Shown here in pieces: positions 10,656 through 22,193 of a stretch of DNA of 64,000 bases (position 1 is the first letter of the stretch; every line of letters begins with the position of its first letter). Source of the DNA: Rhodeus uyekii (taxonomy: Eukaryota; Chordata; Actinopteri; Cypriniformes; Acheilognathidae). Both the position numbers and the translations under genes were made by a program. The notes beneath the pieces are model-generated. The model was not told the DNA's origin, searched no databases, and saw only the letters and a program-made list of their open reading frames with translations. The stretch is taken from the NCBI GenBank assembly GCA_037043235.1, contig JAWRVZ010000042.1, positions 604,501 to 668,500 on the forward strand. The letters run 5' to 3'.

Positions 10656-11525
10656 TCAAGGTTTAGCTCTAAGACTATATGCCAAATTACTAGAGAGAAG
10701 AGCGGCACCATCCCAGGTGGGATGAATACCATCTCTTTTCAACAGGTCAGGTCTGCCCCAAAAACTTTTCCAATTGTCTATAAACCCTATGTTATTCTGC
10801 GGGCACCACTTAGACATCCAGCCATTGAGTGAGGATAATCTGCTAAGCATCTCATCACTCCTGCGCATAGGGAGAGGTCCAGAGCAAATTACAGTGCCTG
10901 ACATCGTACTTGCGAGTTCACACACCTCTTTAATATTAGTTTTAGTGATCTCCGACTGGCGAAGTCGGACATCATTAGCGCCGACGTGAATAACAATCTT
11001 AGAATATTTACGATTAGCCTTAGCCAGCACTTTTAAATTTGCTTTGACGTCAGGCGCTCTGGCTCCCGGCAAACATGTGACTATGGTGGCTGGAGTCTCT
11101 ATTTTCACATTCCGAGTAATAGAATCGCCAATGACTAGGGCACTTTCAACAGGTTTCTCAGTGGGTGCGTCACTGAGTGGGGAGAACCTGTTTGATGTTC
11201 TAATCGGAATGGAACAGTGGTTTTTTGACCCGCGATTATGCCGTCTCACAGTCACCCAGTTGCCCTGCTGCACGGGCTCTACAGCCGGAACCGAACAATG
11301 TACAGGGTTTGCTAAGCTAGTCGCATCCAAAGCAGTATCTAAAACCCTTGCATTCTTACTATCCTCAATTAAAGTTTGGATGCGTGTCTCTAATTCTGAA
11401 ACCTTCTCTGTCAGCCTAATTATGTCCCTACATTTATCACATGTGAACCCTTCACAGCTGACAGAGACAGACAAACTATGCATGAAGCAGGCAGTGCATG
11501 TAACAATTGCTAAAGAAGATGACAT
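10656..11525 (-). CDS. L2 ORF1 protein: Cys-rich finger, coiled coil, SGNH esterase-like domain
   Basis: The 289-codon frame starts with ATG at 11525 and appears intact. Residues 10-32 hold a CxxC...C...CxxC pattern (C10, C13, C24, C29, C32) that could bind zinc. Residues 36-57 look like a short coiled coil. From about 128 the sequence matches SGNH-hydrolase blocks: GDS at 133-135 (nucleophile Ser135), Gly154, GAND at 182-185, and DGIHP with Asp265 and His268. Esterase-type ORF1 proteins are known from CR1 and L2 elements, including zebrafish L2, where they are thought to work as RNA-binding or multimerising partners of ORF2p. The catalytic triad looks complete. The stop is UGA followed by CUA, and ORF2 is in the same frame. 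Confidence 0.88.
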   Translation of the reverse strand: MSSSLAIVTCTACFMHSLSVSVSCEGFTCDKCRDIIRLTEKVSELETRIQTLIEDSKNARVLDTALDATSLANPVHCSVPAVEPVQQGNWVTVRRHNRGSKNHCSIPIRTSNRFSPLSDAPTEKPVESALVIGDSITRNVKIETPATIVTCLPGARAPDVKANLKVLAKANRKYSKIVIHVGANDVRLRQSEITKTNIKEVCELASTMSGTVICSGPLPMRRSDEMLSRLSSLNGWMSKWCPQNNIGFIDNWKSFWGRPDLLKRDGIHPTWDGAALLSSNLAYSLRAKP

Positions 11526-12074
11526 GACTCACCGCGTGTGTTGATCCAACTTGTTGACCAGTTGTTTGATGAAGTCGGGAAAAAGACGCGAGCGAGAAAA
11601 ACGCTGTATGCACAGACAGTAAGATAGCACAATGCTAGCGCGTTTAGTGACTAGATTAAAGCTAACGATTATAATTCATTAAATAATCTAGTATTGTATT
11701 TAGCAATATGAACGAACGTCGAGTTTAAAATCTAAAACAAAAACAAGTTTAAACGACGCAAACAGACGCAATCCACTCGAGCAAACAGGAAACAGCAGCA
11801 GCAGTGCAGCAGTCAAAATGGTCCGTCTCCTAAGCACTTGACTCCCTGCTGAAAGGCCAGTCTCAGTCGTGAGGGGCTGACATTTCAATCTTTGCGCAGC
11901 ATTTAAACTGTAATTTCGCTGATTTTCAACTCTCTTTGTATCGGTACAGTGTGGGTAGAACATATAAATACTCGTTTCCCGTATACCTGGAATGAGAACT
12001 TTGTCTGTATTTGTCAGTAAGACGTTTACAGCTCAAAATAGCATCCGTGGGTTTTATTTTTTTATTTGCGTTTT

Positions 12075-12213
12075 ATGCAATTGTCAGACGCTTTTATCCA
12101 AAGCAACTTGCATTGCATTCAAGAAATCTTTTAATTCTAATAAGTTCTTTCGAATCGAACCCATGACCTTGGCGTTGCAAGCGCCACTTTATACTGCTTG
12201 ATCAACAGGAAAG
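12075..12213 (-). mobile_element. tRNA-derived SINE copy 4 (-)
   Basis: Reverse-strand copy with 3' tail cagacgcttttatccaaagc, body cattgcattcaagaaa, B-box complement gaatcgaaccc and ttgcaagcgcc, ending in aggaaagc. Small internal deletions near ttctttcgaatc. Confidence 0.82.
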
Positions 12214-14847
12214 CACATCTTCAAGATGTCTGCTAAAGAGTGCTAAATCTGGAAAACACCTGTTAAACATCTGATAAACATCGTAGAAAAAGCAGTTTTC
12301 GTGATTTTTTGTGTTCTCTTCATATTTACGATTCTTTGAATTCTTTAGTCAATGCCTACAAACACACTAGATCCTTCCCTGGAAATGTAAAAAAACAATA
12401 CAAGCGGACACCATTATGACAAAAAGTTCTACTAAAGCAAGGTGGCATTTGACTCTGGTCAAGCGTATCCATAGCAGGAGTGGCCTTGGATGGCATCATG
12501 CTCTGTGTATTATGGGTATTGAAGTTTTCCTGCCTATTTGGCAAGAGGGAAGACATAATGTTTTCTCTAGAAGGTTTTCTGCCCACTGCATAGGCAGCCA
12601 GGTTTTATTGAAAGCCCATTTTGCCAGTGGTGAAGTACCCCTTTAACGTCACAATGCCTCGGCCTAACTGTAGTCTTAAATAAATGCACTTATGGGCCCC
12701 CAGGGGCCTCATTCTCAGATGCTGGCTGAGTGTTGGCTCTCAGATGCTTTGCTGGGGTGGAAACCTCGTGAGGATGAGAGTGAGGACGCGTGGGCAAGAG
12801 GCCATGGTTGCCACTTAACGATTCTGCTCGTTGATTTCCTCCATGAGAAGCATTAAGAGTGTGATGATAGACTCGGAGCACAAAATAGACAGTGAGCTCA
12901 TTAGACAGAACCACGCACACGCACACACACTCGCACACATACACACAGACAGACACACACATGCACACACACACAGTATAACATTTGCTTATTCAGGTAA
13001 AGTTCAGGCCCAGTTTCTATATTTCCTTCCTACCAAAGGTCACAACAATCAAAGGTCCTGAAACAATTGGTTTAGGTGTCAATATGTGGTTTTTGACTAT
13101 GAAATTTTATAATAAGCTAGGTGCATTTCATGACAGCTCATATTTTTTCAAGCTGGCATCCAGCTAACAGTTCTGACAAGGTTCTCTCATAGTTATCAAC
13201 AAACGTTAATGTTCATAGAAAGTTCTTAAAATGTTAGCACAAAAACAATTGTGTATCCTTCATAAAATGTTCTGGAGAAAATGCATTAAGTGAGTTTATA
13301 TTTAAAACAAGAAATAAATGTTTGTTTAAATAAGTTAATTCAAAAGGAAAACAATTTAAATTTGTATGACCCCAACAGCAGATATTTTTGTCATAGTTTT
13401 AATCATAAAGTCACTTCAATTTGACGATTCTTTTTGGAATTTTATGCAAAGAAACCCTCACAAAATAATACAAAATAATGCCATGAAATTTACTACACAA
13501 GTATTTATAGAGCAGCGTGACTGAGAACAGAATAGCCTTGCAAACCTTACAAAAATACTGTTCATTTAAACATGCAAATGAGCAATAGATATGAGAACAA
13601 AATGCATGCACACACGGTTGCACATTCAGTTGAATGTTTTCTTATATTAGTCGGCATTGTTTGTACTTGGACGTCCATTTGGAGCAGTGAATCTGGAGCA
13701 TTGTTGAGTCTGTTGTGACTGCTAGCGTAGCGTCTTAGCTGCCCACAGTAAAGCCCATTGGGACGAAGCAGATGAGTGTGAAATCTGGTGCCTGGCTGAA
13801 AATGACCCGGTGATGGAGAGTGCAGGAAGCTTCTCCTTTCTTGTGTCCACAAGAGACTGCTGGTAAATAACACCTCTCGCATTTGTAGATGGAGCGGCCT
13901 AAAAAACTCTCATTTTTGCTTTACGGGTCAGGCCAGACTTCTCTGTGTGCGGGATTGAAATCCGTGCACATCCTTTAGCAGGCTTAGAACATTTTCCCAG
14001 TAAATTTTTAATTGCTTTTCTTGCTGTCGTGGGATTTACATCAGCACTTGCATCAAATCGGGTGGCCAAATGGTTAAGGATTTGGGCTGGTGAATGGGCT
14101 GCGATCTTCATCTTCATCTTACACTGTGCTTAAAAAAAAAACTGCGTTTTTGATCATTTCCACTATAGTTTCATGGCCGCCAAAATATGTTTTATGAATA
14201 TCTTAACCTGCAATATACCTAAAAGTAGCAAGAGAACATCTGCTATTAAAATAAAAAACGAATGCTTTATTATAGCTTCATGCATTCTTTTATTAGCATT
14301 TGAATGAGCAAAAAGCTGAGAAAATCATGTTTTTGTCTAAGATTACATTCAGATCAGATTCAGAGTTGATCGAATCAACACCACAAAGCTTCACAGTCCT
14401 AAAACTCAACATTTCATTCACTTTTGATTTATTTGCTGTTTAATGTTGAAAATCATTTTATTTTACTCATCTGATTGCAAATGCTATGGCTTGTTTCTGC
14501 TTCTTCTTCGTCTGTGTTTTGATCCGGAGATTTTGTGCTATAACGCCTCCTACTGTACAACAGTGAAAACGCAGAAATCCAGAAAATTCTGTCAGTGGAA
14601 AAAGAGTTAACTTGCTTTCTTCACTTAACTTTTTTTAGGCCGAAACCCAAAAATGAAATCAATGTGTCTTTGAGTAAATGAACCAAAATTTAACACCAGC
14701 TTAAGATATGTTCACCACATTTTATTCTAAGGATAAAATACATCAGTCATGTGAGTTTTTTTAAAGCTTACAAAAGCATGTTCTAAGAACCTTTTAACAA
14801 CATTCCCATCCCATTTTTCCTGCAACAGTCCCATATTCTATCCTTAC
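12214..14847. other. intronic sequence, mostly unassigned
   Basis: Holds a CA-rich microsatellite (12911-12975) and an AACGTTC-type repeat trace at 13155-13270 (ccagctaacag, aaggttctctcat, aacgttaatgttc). The rest shows no coding or RNA feature I can support. Frames reading through the CA tract are low complexity. Confidence 0.55.
12911..12975. repeat. (CA)n-rich microsatellite, imperfect
   Basis: Runs of CA interrupted by CG, TC and GACA units. Confidence 0.9.
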
Positions 14848-15002
14848 ATTTTTGCATTTATCAGACGCTTTTATCCAAAGCGACTTGCATTGCATTCAAG
14901 AAACACATTGACATTATAATCAGTTCTTGCTTTCCCTAGGAATCGAACCCAGGATCTCTGTGTTGCAAGCGCCGCTCTCTACTGTTTGAGCTGCAGGAAA
15001 GC
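14848..15002 (-). mobile_element. tRNA-derived SINE copy 5 (-)
   Basis: Near full-length reverse-strand copy from tgcatttatcagacgctttt to tgtttgagctgcaggaaagc. The B-box complement gaatcgaaccc is present; the anticodon-loop side is slightly diverged (aggatctctgtg). Confidence 0.88.
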
Positions 15003-16299
15003 TTTAGTCATGTTTTAGGACCCGTATTTCTTCTTCCCTAAATCGTCTTTGCGTAGTTGATCCTATTTCCGAATGAGCTCCGAATATTCCAAATGTGCAC
15101 TTTATTAAAGTTTTTAAACTTCTGGTTTGTCCTACAAAGCTATGTCAGCGGTCTAACCTCCACTCGCCTCACCAGAATGATAATATCTCATTGCCGCTCA
15201 TTCTCTTTCCTCCTCCGTCTCTCTGTCAGCGTCATCCCGGGCGATAGGTGACAGCGACAGGCGTTTATGTGACCTGACAGTGCATGTCGCCTCTCTCTCC
15301 CTCTGATCAGCATGGGAGGAGGTGTCAGTCACCGATAGCATGAACTCACACGGCCCTCCTCCTCGCCTCGTGGGAAAGCCTCACACACTTTATTAGGCTG
15401 GTGACATTATTGATAAAAGACATGGAAAAAAACATTAACACGGAGATATTTGGCTAGTTGATTTGCTGTGGTAGATTCAGTGCCGGAGTCCCTCAGGAGC
15501 CCTTCAGTGTCTAATTAAAGCATGATATGTACACCGGCAGTGCCAGTGCGCATCACAGATCTATAGACATCAATGCTCTCTAAAGTTATAGAGCTTTCTC
15601 CCTGTCACAAGCGTGAGTTGAGCTTGTCAATCCAGAAGCGACCTCTTGATTTTACGCGTGTTGGTTTCGTGAATGTGATTTGTACATCTGAATTATGGTT
15701 CATTCTCAGGAAACGAGGCCATTTGTTTCCCCATGAACGTTGTATCAGGATGCTGTTATTTTAGTAGGCTAATATTTATATACTATTATAGTATTTGTTA
15801 ATATTTTAAATGAACCTTGACATTTTAAGTTGACCTTTTCTTGTTTTATTCACTTTTTTATATTTCTTTGTAGCTTTAGTTCCCCAATAGTTTTTTCAAG
15901 TCCACTTTTCAAATTTTCATTTATAAGTACATTTAATTTAATGTTAAAACAATTCTACAATTTGAATTCAGTTGAAAAAACAGTTTTAATAAATCAAAAA
16001 ACTAAATTTGAACTCTTTAATGTGTAATGCAAAAGACATGTTTTTAAATTTGATTTGTTTTTAAAATGATTACCAAAAGTGCAAGAACCCATTTATTCCT
16101 ATTACATTCAACAAAATTGAATTATACCTGCATAATTTGGAATTAAAATATCATAATGTACTTTTCATGCCTTTTCAAGATGCTTTACATGTTTTCTGAG
16201 AAAATGCACTATTTTTCTTATTTCATGATTTTATTTTATTTCTACCTTCTATGTTTTGATGAACAAAATGTTTTTCCTCTCAAATGTTTACTATGGGAC
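15003..16299. other. intronic sequence, no feature recognised
   Basis: A moderately GC-rich stretch (15160-15400) followed by AT-rich sequence. No open frame has a recognisable domain. Confidence 0.6.
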
Positions 16300-16582
16300 T
16301 GTCATGTTCTTGGTTGCACAATGAGGAAGACGAAGATAAATCTAAATAGTAATCCAAAAACGAGAGAAAGGCTGACAGCCGAACTATAGAAACAAACAAT
16401 AACCAAACACTGAAGACTGCAGGACTGAAGGAGGAACTTAAATACACAGAGATGATGAGATAAAGACGAACAGCTGTGATGAATGATGAGTGTCCATGAC
16501 AGGAAGAACAAAGGAACATGTGATTGAAGATCAACAAACTGAAGGTCCATGAAAATGAATTGAACGGAGCATAACTGTGACA
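16300..16582 (-). mobile_element. solo-LTR-like element (degenerate)
   Basis: The segment starts TGTCATG and ends GTGACA, the inverted TG...CA ends of an LTR. On the minus strand it has a TATA-like tatttaag (16438-16445 region), as in the better supported LTR at 43965. The flanks gggac and ggtat do not match as a 5-bp duplication, so it is older or the ends are misplaced. No internal coding is present. Confidence 0.5.
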
Positions 16583-16861
16583 GGTATAGTTTCCTGAGAG
16601 ACGTTTACAGGAAACCATTTTACATTTTGCATTTTGCTCTCTACAACATTAGACACATAACAATATTTAATATGATTAGCCTTTTGCTTGATTACATTAT
16701 CAAACAGGCAATAATGTGCAAATATTACACAAACATGTTCAGGTTGCCTTCTAAATTCCAGCATCTTTAGAAACTCTTTGACCTTAGGCATAAAGTTAAT
16801 CTAATATAAACACATAGCATATAGTAAACGTATTAGATTTTTCATATTAACAGAAAAATAT

Positions 16862-17110
16862 CCTGGGATAACCCGGCTTCTCTTGAGACTCCCCTGCTTT
16901 AATTATATGCTAAAGCCCCGCCCCCCTTGTGACATGATTGGTTACAGGTTTGTGATGTAAGAAACAAGCTGTTTTCAAACCTCGATCTTTGATTCACAGC
17001 AGTTGTAAGGAGAAAATTCTCAGCAATAGTGATGACTGATGAGTTTGCCATTAAAAGCACATTAAACAACATTTTTAACAACATTAAAAATATCCCATGA
17101 TATTAAAATC
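16862..17110. repeat. possible dispersed repeat fragment
   Basis: The stretch tgctttaattatatgctaaa, then gccccgccccc, tgtgatgtaagaaac and gagaaaattctcagcaatag looks like a cyprinid dispersed repeat I recall. No ends or target duplications were identified, so this is recognition from memory only. Confidence 0.35.
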
Positions 17111-18270
17111 AGAGTTTCCATTGTGTGTCCATTGGCTCAACGTTTAACCAATGAAACGATCTCTAGAATAGAAATGTCACCACCTGCCTCTGATTAGCAA
17201 GCCATGACTAAAGACTATTAGACCAGGCCTTCGATTTTCCTTCTTCAGAGCTTTGAGGATATTTGACCTGTTTTTTTAAAAAGGCTCTCACTCAAAAATA
17301 TGCTAATGAGAACAATTTCCAATATGCAAAGTACTCGCCTAGATGATATTTACTGCAGCTGGGTGTCTTGTCGTTTACTAATGTGCAGAAAGGGGTGAAG
17401 AAAACTCAAACAGACTGCTTTAATCGTGAGCTCTGAGCTACAGGACAGCGAGAAGAAAGGAAAGGTACGAATATTTTATCTGCTTCTCCCCATTCCCATG
17501 TAATTTTAATAGCTCTTCCTTTGGAGTATCTGAGTGAATTATTCATGCGCAGGAACAAGATGAGAGTTTGTCACAGGAGGAGGAAGTATGTGCGTGTGTT
17601 TTATTTGCAGTTTGATGGAGACACATAATCTCCATTCATTTGACCACTTGCATCACCCCTCGACTTTAATTCCCACGTTCCTCAAGGCCGCCTGGCACTG
17701 ATACCTTTCACCTGCTCTTGAGCACACACACAGTCCTGAAGTAGCTGAAAGAACGGGGAAATAAAATCAGAAAGAGAGAATGAAATGGAATTGCAGGCAA
17801 ATGTATTGGGGTGATGCAGGTAGAACCAAGAACCAGTCATGGGGGCCATGAGAAATGGGTTTACAACGGGTTTAAGCCTATTGGTTGTACTTGGTGTTTA
17901 TTTTCTAAAGTGACATCACCAGCTACTGGCCTGGCATGGACATTGTTTTCAGATTCGTGTTAACCGGGATCATTTTGACAGAGCTGTTGACTATGGAAAG
18001 GAAATACTTTTTTTAGTTTTTAGCTCATAGTTGTAATGCAAATGTACCCTCACATGTCTGCAGTTTTGACATACATTTAGATGTTATTAAAGACTACTTT
18101 GTTGTCAAAGTTGAGTTGTTTTTTTTTGGTTGTTGATTTCAACTGTCTGTGTTTGCATTATTATTATTATTACAGTCAAATGTGGACACAAAACAAAGCA
18201 TTTTGTTACTTATACCACCCTCATATAATAGCGTAATCAGTCATGCGAAAGTCTTCTGAATAAATATTGT
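17111..18270. other. intronic sequence, no feature recognised
   Basis: No repeat or coding signal I can support. Confidence 0.6.
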
Positions 18271-18760
18271 CTCTCTAGACATGCCTCTTAGACACACACA
18301 CACCCCTAAACACACCTCCTAGACACACCCCTAGACCTGCCCCATATACACACTCCTAAACATGCCTCTACACACACACTCTAGGCACACGCCCCCCTAG
18401 ACACCCCCCCCAGACACACATTCTATACACATGCCCCCCCCTAGACACGCCCCCTAGACACACACTCTAGACACGGCTCTGGACACACACTCTAGACACA
18501 TGCCCCCCCCCCCCCCCCAGACACGTCTCTAGACACACTCTGGACACACACTCTAGACACATGCCCCCCCCCCAAGACACGTCTCTAGAAACACTCTAGA
18601 CACACCCCCTAGTCACACCCCTAGACACGCCTCTAGACACACACCCACACAGACAAATAGTTTGCCCACCCCTGCCCTTGACACACGCCCTCCTAGACAT
18701 GCCCCATAGACAGACCCCCCCTAAACACACCCCTAGACACGCCTCTAGACACACACCTGA
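18271..18760. repeat. CTAGACAC-type minisatellite with C-runs
   Basis: Irregular tandem repetition of short units built on tctagacacac, cccctagacacg and gacacgcctctagac, with several poly-C tracts (the longest about 14 C near 18510). Unit length varies, so it is a degenerate minisatellite rather than a clean satellite. The complementary strand is strongly G-run rich. Confidence 0.88.
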
Positions 18761-20036
18761 TTGTAGGACTGGAGCATTATTTCTTTTAATTTCGTGTGGA
18801 ACTGGTTGACCATTGGATCATCCAATCAGATCTGCCGGAATATATTGATATGTATGACACATTTTTTTACCCAGAAAAGAGCATTTTAACACTTCCAGTT
18901 CCATCATCCTGAAGACAATGTTTTTTTCTTAAATAAGATCTGTAGTGAACACAAGCTCAAGATGTTCCCGTTTTATTCTACGACAAAGTAGGGCAATAAA
19001 TACTCTCTTGTGATTATTTTTAGCTTTTACTTGTCATGTAAAGGGCGGTTGCTGAACACGTACACTCATCTTGTCTGTTTTTACTGTTACTATTTTATGC
19101 TGTCATAAACTATTCTAACAGGAAAATGTTTTTGAAATAAAGACTGAAAGAATTTAATGATGGTGACGTCAAAGTCATATGGCCGTTGTGTAGTTTGTTT
19201 CTAGCCCACGTTTACCTTTCTACTTCCGGCGATGGTATTTAGGCTTTGAAATTCATAAGTTGTGTTCATTATCACAATGAACAAAACGTATAAGAAACAC
19301 AGAGCTTCTTTTCTACACATAATCCAAAACTCAATGGAAAATCTTATTGGGATTTTGTCGAGGGAACCGGCGTGATGTACTTACAAAAATACATCATTAC
19401 GGCAGGCTATATAATTTAGAAATAAAAAGAAACTAGATTTTTTAGGGCAGCAGCTGGACAGACACAGAAATGCAGCAAGTTTAATCAATACACACTCCTT
19501 TCCCATCAGACGAGAGAGGCCTCGTATTTGGCCCTGTAATTAGAGCTCGGACGGCTCTGAAAGACTCGAGTCTACTAGTTTTAATTAGACTTTGCTTCCA
19601 CGCGGGTCAGGAGGTTGTTTGAGGTGCCGCTGGCTGCTAATGAGCGATGGAGTAGAGTTGTGGTGAATGGGTGAAGCACACTGACTTTGCGTATGTCATT
19701 AGCAGCATACAAAAACACATTTTTGTCTTAATGCCATCTAGAAGTTATGTTTATTAAGCTAAAAGAGACAGTGGAACCGAGTTTGTGAGTAGCTAACTAA
19801 AATTAGACATGCCACTAGCTTCAGTAGCATAGCTGTTTTCCAGTACTGTGTGGCTTTCCAGTAATGAGTTGCATGTACGGTAAGTCCATTTTTCCCCAAC
19901 AAGTAAACGTGCAAACAGCTGTTTTTGCACATTATTTCTCGAATTGTATTATAAAGGAACAATATAGCAGTAACATATGCATTGGACTGTCATGCTGTCT
20001 CACGAAATTAATTCTTTTGGTGTCACATAAGGTAAA
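18761..20036. other. intronic sequence, no feature recognised
   Basis: Unique-looking AT-rich DNA. No coding, RNA or repeat feature supported. Confidence 0.6.
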
Positions 20037-20038
20037 TA

Positions 20039-20621
20039 TAGTGGAGTTCACTTATCTCGACTCACGGTTAACTCGCCAACCCTATTATGTCGACGTTTTT
20101 TGAAGTGGAACCGCCAAACTCCCAATTTTCTTAGCATTTTCTTATTATGTCGATTCTTTTATGTCACCGAATCCTAGTATCTCGAGCACAAAAGTGACAA
20201 ATTCGCCACTTAACATGGTTATCTCGTGACTAACAATCGTACCTAGTTCACTGCGCGTGTGCTGAGTTTGCATTGCACGTAAAATGCCGCGCAGCCGCAG
20301 AAGAATTTGCGGAAGTGGCGGAAAAATAAAGCCTTCTAGATGCTATCTTGGAAGAGGAGGCGCAGGAGTAGTGTTGCCAACTTAGCGCCTTTGTAGCTAT
20401 ATTTAGCGAGTATTCAGACCACTCTAGCGACACATTTTCAAAATAGCGACTAGCGACAAATCTAACGAGATATTGGACTCTGAAGTGAAAGCACATATCA
20501 TTCTTACTCTTCTCAATGAGCAGCGAGTGCACATAAAGCCCGCCTTCTCTGATTTGATTGGTTTTCTCAAATATTTTGACATTGACAAGCGGTTACCGAC
20601 CAATGAGTATGAGGCTTAGAT

Positions 20622-20679
<58 letters not shown>

Positions 20680-21158
20680 GCTTCTGTTCTGAAATGCGCT
20701 CTGCTCAGCGCTGCTGCGGATTAAAGAACCCAGTTATTAAAAGACGGGACGAAGCCAAATTTGTTGAGAAAGCACATTAGACCGGCAGAACGCAAGGAAG
20801 TATGCAGTCTAGTACAGCGTGATGACCTCACCAATATGCTAATTTACGCATGACATCACCTAGCGACATGTTTATACTGTTTAAGCTGTGAGCAAAATTG
20901 TGTTTGCAATGTTGGAGAATATAGTTAAAGGTTTGTATGGAGAATCGTAGGTGTTTTAATCATATACTGGTAAATCTCTTAGTTGGTGCACATATGCCTT
21001 TTATTGTTAGCAAACATATACAGTGTATGTATATTTTTATAGCATGCCAACCACTTCATCAAATAAATCGCCATATTGGCTGTTGGTTATCTCGATCCTC
21101 GATTATCTCTATGCTCTTTTGCAACCCCCGAGGCCGTCGACATAACCAAACTCCACTG
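20039..21158. mobile_element. pogo/Tigger-like element with TA target duplication
   Basis: The left end tagtggagttcacttatctc (first base mutated from C) and the right end, in reverse complement cagtggagtttggttatgtc, form terminal inverted repeats, with TA on both outer sides (20037-20038, 21159-21160). Both ends carry repeated tatctcga or tatgtcga motifs typical of pogo-like termini. It contains a second repeat (about 20365-20880, gttgccaacttagcgcc and several tagcgac motifs) and a CA microsatellite, so it is probably a nested composite. No intact transposase is seen. Confidence 0.7.
20624..20677. repeat. (CA)n microsatellite
   Basis: 27 uninterrupted CA units. Confidence 0.97.
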
Positions 21159-21223
21159 TAATTCTATATATCATACATTTATTTAATTTTTGTTGGTAAC
21201 TTATTCAAAAGATTCCCATACAT

Positions 21224-21372
21224 AGATTTACATTTATGCATTTAGCAGATGCTTTTATCCAAAGTGACTTGCATTGCATTCAAGAAACACATTGACATTC
21301 TAATCAGTTCTTGCTTTTCCTGGGAATCGAACCCATGACCTTGGTGTTGCAAGCGCCACACTCTACTGTTTG
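21224..21372 (-). mobile_element. tRNA-derived SINE copy 6 (-), 5' truncated
   Basis: Reverse-strand copy from gatttacatttatgcattta through the body and B-box complement gaatcgaaccc to ctctactgtttg. It stops before the gagctacaggaaag that ends other copies, so the extreme tRNA 5' end is missing. Confidence 0.87.
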
Positions 21373-22044
21373 TATGCAAAAAGCATAAAGGAAAAACGTT
21401 TCAGTTTTTAGTACAATGTTTCTCCTTTCTTATTTCTTGATCATGCTTTAAGATACTCATTCGTTTAAGATTCAAATTAAGTCACACTCGTCTTTTTTTA
21501 CCTATCATTAGATTGTGTACGTCTAGCTCTCAGTTTTTTTTCTTGAGTTATTCCGTTATTGTCATTGTAAACGTGTCAAATAGCCAGAGTTTGTGTTCTT
21601 TTTGTATTTGCTGCTGCAGAAATCGTACCTAATAATGTGCCTGCAGACCATGTGTGAGTCTCGTTTTCATTCCCAATGAATCTCAATTTTCTCGCTGGGA
21701 AGAACACAGTGGCACTTCATGATAGAATTCCCTTTAATAAGAGACCTCTCCCTGTCAAATATAATTAACTACAAACCATTTTTCACCAGCCGATGCTCTA
21801 TTAGAAATGTGTTTAGCTGAGAAGTCAAGTGTCCATAAATCAAAGCCGTGCCACGCTGAGAAGTAAACACACACCTGTGTTGCTTCTCGGCCTTTATTGG
21901 CTATTGGCTCTAGATGGCTTTGTGGATTTGGTAATGAACCATATTAATTTAGCATGATGACCACCAGCTCCTATCCAGACTTGGTGTACAATTCTATCAG
22001 ACTCGCTAATGAAACCGCATCACATACAACATCCAAAAGATTTT
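21373..22044. other. intronic sequence, no feature recognised
   Basis: No feature supported. Confidence 0.6.
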
Positions 22045-22193
22045 GCTTTCCTGCAGCTCAAACAGTAAAGTGTGGCGCTTGCAACGCCAAGGTCTGATCA
22101 GAGCAAGAACTGATTAGAATATCATTGTGTTTCTTGAATGCAATGCAAGTCGCTTTGGATGAAAGCATCTGCCAAATGCATGAATGTAAATGT
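22045..22193 (+). mobile_element. tRNA-derived SINE copy 7 (+), B box deleted
   Basis: Forward copy starting gctttcctgcagctcaaaca and ending atgcatgaatgtaaatgt. The stretch ggtctgatcagagcaagaac replaces the usual tcatgggttcgattcccagg, so the B box is lost. Such a copy should not be transcribed by Pol III. Confidence 0.85.

Larger units (their letters stand above)
6878..11980 (-). mobile_element. L2-clade LINE retrotransposon, nearly full length
   Basis: The element reads right to left. It has a 5' untranslated part (about 11526-11980), ORF1 (10656-11525), ORF2 (about 7562-10526 with one frameshift), a 3' untranslated part (6901-7561), and a terminal array of the pentamer CAAGT at 6878-6900. 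A two-ORF layout with an esterase-like ORF1, an APE endonuclease and an RT with YADD fits L2 elements of the zebrafish ZfL2-1 kind. The 3' end tttatttatatagcgctttt is the usual end of such fish elements. The 5' boundary is estimated and no target duplication was found. Low damage (one frameshift in about 3.8 kb of coding) suggests a young insertion. It lies antisense to grm8. Confidence 0.88.

Noticed and set aside
9013..11544. Plus-strand frames of 70-166 codons across the L2
   Set aside because: They are shadows of ORF1 and ORF2 on the minus strand, which carry clear domains.
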